Position numbers and translations under genes: made by a program | Notes under the pieces: model-generated | The model's database searches: none | What the model saw: only the letters and a program-made list of their open reading frames with translations | Told to the model about the DNA's origin: nothing | Origin: Actinomycetota bacterium | GTDB lineage: Bacteria > Actinomycetota > Acidimicrobiia > Actinomarinales > Actinomarinaceae | Length of the DNA: 6,238 nt | Assembly (NCBI GenBank): GCA_027729925.1 | Contig: JAQCEB010000039.1 | Span: 1-6,238 of the forward strand | Direction of reading: 5' to 3' | Shown here: positions 1-6,238 of the stretch, piece by piece | How positions within the stretch are numbered: the first letter of the stretch is position 1 | Layout: every line of letters starts with the position of its first letter

Positions 1-695
1 TCCCAGTTTCTTTGATCTAAGCCAAAAGGATATAAAGGTTGTGGTCCAGGTTGTAAAAAATAAAAACCTCGATCGTTAATACGTTGTCTCACAAGTTCTG
101 TGTCAGCATAAAGATTATGTGGAGCTTTTCTTGAAGAAATTCTAAACATAGTTGGGGAACTTTGTTCTTCTAGTACAGGAACGCCTAGTTCTCTAATTGA
201 AGGAATAAGACCTTCGGTTGCTCCAGAAACCACAAGAGTACCTCCAAATGGTCTAATTAAAGTAGGATCTGTTGGTCGAGCAGACCTAATTGGACCAAGG
301 TATGTAGATGATTTATCAAGGAAAAAAGCTAGAAATCTAGTCATTCCACCTTCAACGAGAATTTCATATACAGCATCAGCTTCTTGCAATCCTGATTGTG
401 GTCTCGCATTTAAATTATTATCTATTTTAAAAGCTATAGCTCTTCTAGGGCGCTTTAACCATATTTCAGGTGTAAGTTCTAACCCTGTAAATGGTGACAT
501 TTTTTCGACATCAAATTCATACTTAAATATATCTTCTATGGTTGTGGTAGTTGTGTCTGCATTACCCAATGTAGTTTCTGAAGAAGCTATGGAAGTACTA
601 TCAGTTTTAGTAACTTCTGTTGTATCTGTAGAGTCATTTGAAGAACTACAAGAAACCAAAACTAACAATAAAAATAAAATAAAGAGTTTCTTCAT
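1..695 (-). CDS. DUF3048 (YerB-like) lipoprotein, 3' end cut off by window edge
   Basis: I translated this by hand from the ATG at 695-693; 231 codons are open to the left edge and no stop is reached, so the C-terminus is missing. Residues 1-16 are a lipoprotein signal: Lys-Lys, a hydrophobic Leu/Phe/Val stretch, then the lipobox LVSC with the acylated Cys at 16. Residues 17-52 form a low-complexity Ser/Thr/Asp linker that includes five Thr in a row (48-52). From about residue 80 the DUF3048 N-terminal domain follows, with FKIDN (89-93), ARPQSGL (97-103), a run ending EGGMTRF (115-121), and GPIRSARP (134-141). The protein should be anchored in the outer face of the cytoplasmic membrane. The family has no firmly established biochemical role that I know of, so I give none. 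The start lies 4 bases after the stop of the aldehyde-dehydrogenase-like gene, so it is probably co-transcribed; only a weak AAGA-like purine stretch precedes it. Family call is confident; function unknown. Confidence 0.88.
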   Translation of the reverse strand, partial: MKKLFILFLLLVLVSCSSSNDSTDTTEVTKTDSTSIASSETTLGNADTTTTTIEDIFKYEFDVEKMSPFTGLELTPEIWLKRPRRAIAFKIDNNLNARPQSGLQEADAVYEILVEGGMTRFLAFFLDKSSTYLGPIRSARPTDPTLIRPFGGTLVVSGATEGLIPSIRELGVPVLEEQSSPTMFRISSRKAPHNLYADTELVRQRINDRGFYFLQPGPQPLYPFGLDQRNW

Positions 696-699
696 AGTC

Positions 700-2349
700 T
701 TATACTAGTGTAGAAAAAATTAATTTTAGTAAGTTTAATTTTGTATTCTCAGCTTGATAATAAGTTAGATTTTTAAATATTCTATGAGATTTATTATGAG
801 TAACAAACCAAGGTGGGTCAATTAATCTAGACATTCTAAATTTAGAATAAACCACACCTTTTAATGGTGATTCAAATAGTAATGAATTATGAACAAATCC
901 TTGTCCACTCTGTATATTATTATCTTTATTTCCGGGATAACCTCCCCAAGGCATGGTTGGTATGATAAATGCTAAAGCTGACCATTCATTAATAGCAACT
1001 GTTCCATACTTTAATTTATTGACATATTCATTTGTAAATTTTAGATTTTTTTCTTTATCATGATTCTTAATTAAAACAGAAACACCCAAATTTCCCCAAA
1101 CTTCGTTATTAACATAATTTATTGCATCCTCTACATATTGAGTTTTTGAAATATATTCAATTTCTTTAAAAAATAAAACAGTTGACCAAGCTTCTTCTAT
1201 TGCATATTCTTTTTCAAGATCTAAATCAGATATTAAGAATGGAGTTGTACAAGTTTCATTATTAACTTGCGTAAAGTTTTTACTTATTTTTAAGTTATTA
1301 AGTTTATTTTTGGAACCTGGATAATAAGAAGATGTGTCGCCTACTTTCTTAAGATATTCAATAATATAATTCTTTAATAGATCTTTTTGTTTCCATTGTT
1401 TTGGCAGGACAATAATCTGTGCAGCAATACAGTTAAAACCTGAATTATTTAATTTTGCTGTCACAATTTTTTTAGCTTGATGTTTTAATTCAGAGGTAGA
1501 CCACTTATCTGGATGTACAATTATAGGAGTTACATTGCCTAATTCTGAAGTTATAGATGTTTTATTTATTTTTGTTAATGATTTTAACGATCTCTCTTTA
1601 TCAGAAAGTATCTTGCCGTAAACAATTTGTTCATAGGTATAATTTGAACCAGTTAAATGAATATGATTAAATCCATTATGAGATGATATATATTTTGAAC
1701 CTTCCAAATCTCCATTAGTTAATGTCATAAAACCTCTACTAATAAAAGGTTCAAAAACTTGTTCAAAAACAGGTAGTAAATAATCGTTAACTGGATTTAA
1801 TTTCAGATAAATAACAGATTTATAAGCAACCATATGAAACAAAGCATCAAGAAAAGGAATTGAAGACACATTCCCTGCTCCTAAAATTAAAGTAATTTTC
1901 GGTTTTTTATCTTCAAATCTATTGCTAAAACCTCTATAAGTATTGATTTTTTCATAACTCAAATTTTTATTAAATAATATCTCACCTTCAAGGAAAGGAA
2001 AAAGCAGTTTTTCAATATTTTTATTAGGAAATACTTTATAAGAGTTTTTATTTTTATTATATTTAGACTCTTCTAAATCAAAATTACCTGATAAATAACT
2101 AATAAAATATTGTAGAGCAAATATTGAAGCAAAAGGTCCCCCAATCCATTCCTCACCTTCTTTTGGCTTATGAGTTATACCTTTTTTTTCAGAACTTATT
2201 GAAACCCAGTAGTAAGCAATTGATTTAACATTATTTACGACTTCCTGAAGTAGCAATATAAGTTCTTCATTTGAAATTTTTGAAAATTCTTTTGAATGAA
2301 CTCTTAATTTATTTATATTTCTATCAACATCAATTTTAGATGGAATCAT
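700..2349 (-). CDS. Divergent aldehyde dehydrogenase superfamily protein, substrate unknown
   Basis: This complete 549-residue protein carries an aldehyde dehydrogenase (ALDH) fold signature, though divergent. A nucleotide-binding stretch runs LGAGN (156-160) to YLKLNP (181-186), where Asn160 and Lys183 match the usual Asn and cofactor-binding Lys. HLTGS (231-235) matches the family's FTGS. SELGN (268-272) holds the likely general base Glu269. GFNCIAAQ (304-311) holds the likely nucleophile Cys307, 38 residues after the Glu, near normal spacing. EEAWSTVLFF (385-394) resembles the EIFGPV region, and PWGG (467-470) and SGQG (481-484) resemble the C-terminal PFGG...SG. Family members oxidise aldehydes to acids, or act on acyl thioesters, with NAD(P). 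Odd features are an unfamiliar first 150 residues (including EEWIGGPF, 66-73), a Lys/Ser-rich insertion between TGS and the catalytic Glu, and a long tail after SGQG. No signal peptide is seen. It starts 9 bases after gcvPB without a clear Shine-Dalgarno sequence, suggesting translational coupling. A LuxC-like acyl reductase is an alternative. Confidence 0.8.
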   Translation of the reverse strand: MIPSKIDVDRNINKLRVHSKEFSKISNEELILLLQEVVNNVKSIAYYWVSISSEKKGITHKPKEGEEWIGGPFASIFALQYFISYLSGNFDLEESKYNKNKNSYKVFPNKNIEKLLFPFLEGEILFNKNLSYEKINTYRGFSNRFEDKKPKITLILGAGNVSSIPFLDALFHMVAYKSVIYLKLNPVNDYLLPVFEQVFEPFISRGFMTLTNGDLEGSKYISSHNGFNHIHLTGSNYTYEQIVYGKILSDKERSLKSLTKINKTSITSELGNVTPIIVHPDKWSTSELKHQAKKIVTAKLNNSGFNCIAAQIIVLPKQWKQKDLLKNYIIEYLKKVGDTSSYYPGSKNKLNNLKISKNFTQVNNETCTTPFLISDLDLEKEYAIEEAWSTVLFFKEIEYISKTQYVEDAINYVNNEVWGNLGVSVLIKNHDKEKNLKFTNEYVNKLKYGTVAINEWSALAFIIPTMPWGGYPGNKDNNIQSGQGFVHNSLLFESPLKGVVYSKFRMSRLIDPPWFVTHNKSHRIFKNLTYYQAENTKLNLLKLIFSTLV

Positions 2350-2358
2350 GTGTTTATT

Positions 2359-3864
2359 TTATTCAGTAATTTCAAGAAGTTCAAAGTCTCCCCAATTTAC
2401 CGTTAAATGTTTTGCTGGTATAAGCTCATTTGGTCTGCCTACTGGTAAATTTTTAGGATATTCTTCGAAAGAAGACTCTGTTTCTTGAAGTTCTTGAATA
2501 ATTATCTCTAAAGTTGCTGCTAAATCATCTAATGTATCAACTGTCTGTGTTTCAGTTGGTTCAAACATTAGTGCTTCTTCAACGATTAAAGGAAAATATA
2601 TTGTGGGAGAATGAAAACCTCTATCAAGCAATGCTTTACCAACATCATATGCTTTAATTTTATGACTCTTTTTTAGATTTTTAACACTAGCAACAAACTC
2701 ATGCATACAGGGTTCATCGTAAGCTAAAGGTATTACTTTAGAAACAATTGAACTGAGGTATCTTGCATTTAAAACTGCGTAAGAACCTAATTCATCTAAA
2801 CCTTCTTTACCAAGAAGTTTCATATAAACAAGTGCTCTTAAAGCTACAAGAAAGTTTCCATGGTAACCATGCATTCTACCAATAGAACTAGCTGGTTCAT
2901 ACCACTCATAAATATCATCTTTTTTAATTACAATTGGACCTGGTAAATATTCTCTCAAAAAGTTTTTAACGGCAACAGGGCCAGAACCTGGACCGCCACC
3001 TCCGTGAGGGGTTGCAAAAGTTTTATGTAAATTAGAGTGGACTATGTCAAAACCCATATCGCCTGGTCGACAAACACCAACAATGGCATTTAAATTGGCT
3101 CCATCGTAATATACAAGGCCACCCTCATCATGTATTACTTTTGATATTTGAACAATATTTTCTTCGAACAATCCACCAGTATTTGGATTAGTAAGCATAA
3201 GACCTGCTGTATTTTCATTCACTTTATCTTTGAGATCTTCTATATTTACCATTCCACGTAAATCTGTTGATACCTCGACTACTTCAAAACCAGCCATTTT
3301 AGCTGAAGCTGGATTTGTTCCGTGGGCAGAATCAGGAACAATAATCTGATTTTTGTGTTGTAAATTATTTTCTTGTAAATATTTTTTAATAATTAATAAA
3401 CCAGTTAGTTCACCAGAAGCACCTGCAGGTGGTTGAAAAGTTGCACAATCCATCCCAGTTATTTCAGTTAGGTAATGCTCAAGTTCAAAAAGAATAGATA
3501 AATTTCCTTGAGTGAATTTAGATGGAGTTGAAGGATGAGAATTAGCAAATGTTGGCAATGAAGCTACAAAATCAGCAAACCTTGGATTGTACTTCATTGT
3601 GCAAGAACCTAGAGGGTAAAAACCAAGGTCAACTGCAAAATTTCTATGAGCTAATCTTGAATAATGCATAACTAAATCATGTTCTGAAACTTCAGGTAAT
3701 GTTGGCTTTATTGATGTTAAAGCTGAATTTGAAATTTCAACTTCAGGAACATCTAATTTAGGAAATCTTGAAGCTCTTCTGCCAGGCTTTGATAACTGTT
3801 TAATAGTTGGTTCAGCCTTACCGCCAACTAAAGGAAGTGAGCTTGCATTACCACCGCTATACAT
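2359..3864 (-). CDS. gcvPB: Glycine dehydrogenase (decarboxylating) subunit 2, GcvPB
   Basis: This is the C-terminal-type half of the split P-protein. With GcvPA it decarboxylates glycine using pyridoxal phosphate (PLP) and passes the aminomethyl group to the lipoyl arm of GcvH in the cytoplasm. The 501-residue product is full length for the family. Visible motifs are PGRRASRFP (27-35) near the start, YPLGSCTMKYNPR (83-95), FQPPAGASGE (143-152), DSAHGTNPASA (178-188), DGANLNAIVG (254-263), and SNLHKTF (277-283), in which Lys281 is the expected Schiff-base lysine. A glycine-rich run, HGGGGPGSGP (287-296), follows it. About 24 residues precede the PGRR motif, a modest N-terminal extension, but the ATG at 3864 is supported by a GAGG site 6 bases upstream. 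The start overlaps the end of gcvPA by 8 bases. This gene looks less AT-rich than the gene after it. Confidence 0.97.
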   Translation of the reverse strand: MYSGGNASSLPLVGGKAEPTIKQLSKPGRRASRFPKLDVPEVEISNSALTSIKPTLPEVSEHDLVMHYSRLAHRNFAVDLGFYPLGSCTMKYNPRFADFVASLPTFANSHPSTPSKFTQGNLSILFELEHYLTEITGMDCATFQPPAGASGELTGLLIIKKYLQENNLQHKNQIIVPDSAHGTNPASAKMAGFEVVEVSTDLRGMVNIEDLKDKVNENTAGLMLTNPNTGGLFEENIVQISKVIHDEGGLVYYDGANLNAIVGVCRPGDMGFDIVHSNLHKTFATPHGGGGPGSGPVAVKNFLREYLPGPIVIKKDDIYEWYEPASSIGRMHGYHGNFLVALRALVYMKLLGKEGLDELGSYAVLNARYLSSIVSKVIPLAYDEPCMHEFVASVKNLKKSHKIKAYDVGKALLDRGFHSPTIYFPLIVEEALMFEPTETQTVDTLDDLAATLEIIIQELQETESSFEEYPKNLPVGRPNELIPAKHLTVNWGDFELLEITE

Positions 3865-5167
3865 TATCTACCTCAAGTAAATTTTGAATAAATGAATCAA
3901 TTTCAATCTTTGTTCTTTTTTCTGTTACTGCAGTAAGAATTTCTTTTTCTGAATATTTAATACCAGCTAAAAACCCTCTAGCTCCCATTTTTTCTATAAT
4001 TTGTGACGAATCGTTTTTAGTTTGAATAAGAAATTCTCTTAATGAGTTCGTATTATTTGAAATTGTAAAACCATGTTCAATTAATTGAGATTTCATATAC
4101 GCAGCTTTTTGTATAGCTTGATAACCTATTTCTTGGAGCCCTTGCGGCCCTAACCAAGAAAGGTGAATTGTAGAACCTACAGCGTTTAATGTCTGGTTCG
4201 TACAAATATTTGATGAAGCTTTTTCTCTTCTAATGTCTTGCTCACGTGCTCTTAATGTCATTACATAAGTTTTATTATTTTTTGAGTCTCTAGATTCACC
4301 TATTATTCTTCCAGGAACTAAGCGTGCAAAGTCTTTTCTAGTAGCAAACCAACCTACTGTAGGTCCACCAAAACTAAGAGAGGAACCCATTGATTGCCCT
4401 TCTGCAACAACGATATCAAATCCCATTGATCCTGGAGTTTTTAATATTCCCAACATGGATGGATCTATGTAACATATTGACACTAAACCTTTTTCCTTGG
4501 CTTTAGAAACTAAATTTGTTAAATCTTGCGCAGTGCCTTCATAATGAGGTAGAGAGATTACAAAAGCTGCTTGTTTTTCAGTAAACTCATAATTTTCAGG
4601 GAAAAGATAGTTTTCATCAAGAGATATATAGTGAACAGGAAATTTTTGTTGGTCAATTAAAGTATTGACTACAGTTTTAGTATTGGGGTTGAAACCAGAA
4701 GACATAATAATTTCATCTCTTTTAGTTTTATTGATAGCTACTGATATAGCTTCAGCAACAGCAGTTGCTCCGTCATAAAGTGATGCGTTCGCTAATTGCA
4801 TATCAGTTAAGTCACAAATTAAGGACTGATATTCAAAAAGTATTTGAAGAATACCTTGAGAAATCTCAGCCTGATAAGGGGTGTACGAAGTCATAAATTC
4901 TGGTCGCATAGTTAAGGTCTTGACTGTATGAGGGAGATACACATCATAATGACCACCACCTGCAAAACAAATTAAATTTTGAGTATTTAAAGCTTCTTTA
5001 CTTTCAAAATAAGAAATCGCCTCTAATTCAGATAAGCTAGGTTCAAGATCTAAACCATTATTAAGTTTCAATGATTCTGGTAAATGTTTAAATAAATCAT
5101 CAAGTGTTTCAATAGACAACTCTTCAAACATTTTTTTTAAATCAATTTCTGAGTGCGGTACAAACAT
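3857..5167 (-). CDS. gcvPA: Glycine dehydrogenase (decarboxylating) subunit 1, GcvPA
   Basis: This is the N-terminal-type half of the split P-protein, which partners GcvPB in glycine decarboxylation. Its 436 residues are typical of the family. Conserved blocks are FAGGGHYDVYLPHTV (68-82), YTPYQAEISQG (95-105) followed by LQILFEYQ (107-114), ANASLYDGATAVAEA (126-140), YIDPSMLGI (233-241), SFGGPTVGWFA (265-275), PGRIIGES (285-292) and REKASSNICTNQTL (314-327). The PLP lysine is carried by GcvPB, so its absence here is expected. The block at 68-82 has Val where I recall His in the common YDH form of this motif, a small departure. The ATG at 5167 shares one base with the gcvT stop (TAATG), and the stop is TAG inside the start of gcvPB, so the two P-protein subunits are probably made in coupled, near-equal amounts. 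Confidence 0.97.
   Translation of the reverse strand: MFVPHSEIDLKKMFEELSIETLDDLFKHLPESLKLNNGLDLEPSLSELEAISYFESKEALNTQNLICFAGGGHYDVYLPHTVKTLTMRPEFMTSYTPYQAEISQGILQILFEYQSLICDLTDMQLANASLYDGATAVAEAISVAINKTKRDEIIMSSGFNPNTKTVVNTLIDQQKFPVHYISLDENYLFPENYEFTEKQAAFVISLPHYEGTAQDLTNLVSKAKEKGLVSICYIDPSMLGILKTPGSMGFDIVVAEGQSMGSSLSFGGPTVGWFATRKDFARLVPGRIIGESRDSKNNKTYVMTLRAREQDIRREKASSNICTNQTLNAVGSTIHLSWLGPQGLQEIGYQAIQKAAYMKSQLIEHGFTISNNTNSLREFLIQTKNDSSQIIEKMGARGFLAGIKYSEKEILTAVTEKRTKIEIDSFIQNLLEVDNV
3871..3874 (-). promoter_or_regulatory. Shine-Dalgarno site of gcvPB
   Basis: On the minus strand, GAGG is followed by six bases (TAGATA) and the ATG at 3864-3862. This good match at ideal spacing lies inside the end of gcvPA and fixes the gcvPB start, including its roughly 24-residue N-terminal extension. 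It is the clearest ribosome binding site in the window. Confidence 0.75.
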
Positions 5168-6189
5168 TAGTTTAAAAACCTCTTATTTATTAAATTTCCT
5201 TCTACTAAATTACCACGAATGTCAAACTCTACTAAATCAGATGGAGGTTTTGAATCAAATAAAACAAATCCAATTGGATGGCCAAGTACTGGTGAAATAT
5301 TTCCGGATGTAACTACACCATTAACGTTTCCTGATATAGCTTTCGTTCCAGTTCTTGGTATTTGCTTACCTTTGAATATGAATTTTTTAAGATATTTTCT
5401 TTCACCGGTTAATATTTGATTTTCAATTACTGAGTTGCCTTTATAATTTGATGTGTTCGTAACAGTCCATTTTAAACCTGCTTCAACTGGAGATATAGAA
5501 TCAGTTAATTCAAATCCATACAAAGGTAACGATGCTTCCAGGCGAAGAGTATCACGCGCACCAAGTCCGCATGGTTTAATGTCTAAAGTTTCAAGATAGT
5601 TCACAAAATCATCAAGGTCTTGATTAGGTATCATAAACTCAATTCCATCTTCTCCTGTATAGCCTGTACGTGCATAGAAAATTTCATCATCTGAGAAAGT
5701 GTGAAAGCTTTCTGGAATGGTATATTTTTGAGATAATTTATTTATTGCATTAGGTCCCTGAACAGCTATTAAAGATGTTTCACTTGTTATGTTTTTAAAA
5801 CTAATTGAATTTACTTCTAAATGATTTTCAATTTTTTGTGTATTACTAGCATTGCAAATCAAAATAAATCTATTTTTAAACTTCCAAAATATAACATCAT
5901 CTATTGCATTCCCGTTTTCATGAGTGAATATAGTATATAAAGCCTTATCATCCGGTAAAGACACAATTTCAGAACAAATTAAAGAACTTATTTCTTGAAT
6001 TTGTTCATACTTTAGTTCTATTCTTCCCATGTGAGAAACATCGAAAAAACCTGAATTATTTCTTATTTCATTGTGTTCTTTTAAGGTACCTTCATAAGAA
6101 AACGGCATAGACCATCCTGCAAAATTAATTATCTTTGCATTTTTTGAATTGTGATATTTAAAAAGTTTTGTTGTTTTTAAATCTGACAT
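5167..6189 (-). CDS. gcvT: Aminomethyltransferase, glycine cleavage system T-protein
   Basis: GcvT takes the aminomethyl group from lipoylated GcvH, transfers the one-carbon unit to tetrahydrofolate to give 5,10-methylene-tetrahydrofolate, and releases ammonia. The 340-residue protein is slightly shorter than the 360-370 common in the family but complete. Motifs include FAGWSMPF (23-30), GFFDVSHMGR (47-56), NAIDDVI (94-100) with the Asp pair at 97-98 that matches the catalytic/folate-binding Asp region, LICNASN (110-116), VQGPNA (143-148), ARTGYTGEDG (173-182), GLGARDTLRLEA (208-219), LPLYGFEL (221-228) and PVEAGLKW (234-241). The C-terminal barrel region contains GVVTSGNISPVLG (291-303) and IGFVLF (306-311). 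The related YgfZ/IscA-type folate proteins are less likely because the TGYTGEDG and RDTLRLEA blocks and the gcv neighbours fit GcvT. Its start overlaps the preceding stop by one base, and I see no Shine-Dalgarno sequence before it, so it is probably translated by coupling. Confidence 0.97.
   Translation of the reverse strand: MSDLKTTKLFKYHNSKNAKIINFAGWSMPFSYEGTLKEHNEIRNNSGFFDVSHMGRIELKYEQIQEISSLICSEIVSLPDDKALYTIFTHENGNAIDDVIFWKFKNRFILICNASNTQKIENHLEVNSISFKNITSETSLIAVQGPNAINKLSQKYTIPESFHTFSDDEIFYARTGYTGEDGIEFMIPNQDLDDFVNYLETLDIKPCGLGARDTLRLEASLPLYGFELTDSISPVEAGLKWTVTNTSNYKGNSVIENQILTGERKYLKKFIFKGKQIPRTGTKAISGNVNGVVTSGNISPVLGHPIGFVLFDSKPPSDLVEFDIRGNLVEGNLINKRFLN
5179..5184 (-). promoter_or_regulatory. 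Possible Shine-Dalgarno site of gcvPA, long spacing
   Basis: AAGAGG lies within the last codons of gcvT, with 11 bases between it and the gcvPA ATG at 5167-5165. That spacing is longer than the usual 5-9 bases, so the site may only assist re-initiation at the overlapping TAATG junction. Confidence 0.4.
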
Positions 6190-6238
6190 TAAGAAATAAA
6201 AGATTCGTATTCAGAATATGTCATTCCTGAATCATCTA
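6189..6238 (-). CDS. gcvH: 3' end of an upstream gene, probably gcvH (glycine cleavage H-protein), 5' part outside window
   Basis: Only the last 15 full codons and the stop are in the window. In the frame ending at the TAA at 6191-6189 the tail reads DDSGMTYSEYESFIS, preceded by two bases (TA) of a further codon. GcvH proteins commonly end in a short helix with a pattern like LM-(D/S)-x-x-x-Y-x-x-F/L, and this tail matches that (Met, then Tyr-Glu-Ser-Phe-Ile). Position also fits: gcvH is often next to gcvT, and this stop overlaps the gcvT start by one base. The fragment is too short to exclude another protein. The lipoyl-lysine region, the operon promoter and any leader regulation lie outside the window. 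Confidence 0.55.
   Translation of the reverse strand, partial: DDSGMTYSEYESFIS

Noticed and set aside
483..644. Low-complexity Ser/Thr/Asp codons after the lipobox as a possible DNA repeat
   Set aside because: The codons vary and no repeat unit is evident. It is an ordinary flexible tether between the lipid anchor and the folded domain.
2350..2358. Gap between gcvPB and the ALDH-like gene as a possible terminator or promoter site
   Set aside because: Nine AT-rich bases are too short for a hairpin terminator, and I saw no inverted repeat across the junction.
2359..5167. Split glycine decarboxylase as a possible frameshifted single gcvP
   Set aside because: GcvPA and GcvPB as separate overlapping genes is a well-known natural arrangement. 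Each has a proper start, the second has its own Shine-Dalgarno site, and both have normal subunit lengths.
5219..5419. A 66-codon open frame on the plus strand
   Set aside because: It lies wholly antisense to gcvT, whose frame is full of conserved family motifs here. It has no convincing ribosome binding site or recognisable protein signature, so it is a shadow frame.
1..6238. Mobile element, CRISPR array, tRNA or defence system
   Set aside because: The minus-strand genes account for nearly every base, and I saw no repeat array, transposase motif, tRNA-like cloverleaf or defence-type domain.

Overview
The window is almost wall-to-wall coding. All six genes lie on the minus strand, so transcription runs from high to low coordinates. 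In transcription order they are: the last codons of a gene that is probably gcvH (cut by the right edge), gcvT, gcvPA, gcvPB, a divergent aldehyde-dehydrogenase-superfamily gene, and the first 231 codons of a DUF3048 (YerB-like) lipoprotein gene (cut by the left edge). The junctions are very tight: a 1-base overlap, a 1-base overlap, an 8-base overlap, a 9-base gap and a 4-base gap. I see no terminator or obvious promoter between them, so this reads as one operon whose promoter, and any glycine riboswitch, would lie to the right of the window. No stretch over 300 bases lacks a gene.

The core is the glycine cleavage system. GcvPA and GcvPB together form the PLP-dependent glycine decarboxylase (P-protein). 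It loads an aminomethyl group onto the lipoyl arm of GcvH. GcvT then transfers the one-carbon unit to tetrahydrofolate and releases ammonia. The fourth component, dihydrolipoamide dehydrogenase (L-protein), is not in the window. All three complete Gcv proteins keep their family motifs and look functional.

Downstream of this conserved block come two genes not usually thought of as part of the system. One is a 549-residue aldehyde-dehydrogenase-like protein with a recognisable catalytic Cys and Glu but unusual N- and C-terminal regions and an insertion. The other is a lipoprotein with a Ser/Thr-rich linker and a DUF3048 domain.

Organism: the DNA is strongly AT-rich, genes are tightly packed, GcvP is split into two subunits, and a DUF3048 lipoprotein is present (a family I associate mainly with Gram-positive bacteria, i.e. 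Firmicutes and Actinobacteria). This fits a streamlined AT-rich bacterium, possibly a marine actinobacterium of the Acidimicrobiia/Actinomarinales type. The lineage is an inference from general features and was not tested. I saw no mobile element, CRISPR array, RNA gene or prophage. The only part that might be undescribed is the link between the odd aldehyde-dehydrogenase-like gene and the glycine cleavage operon.
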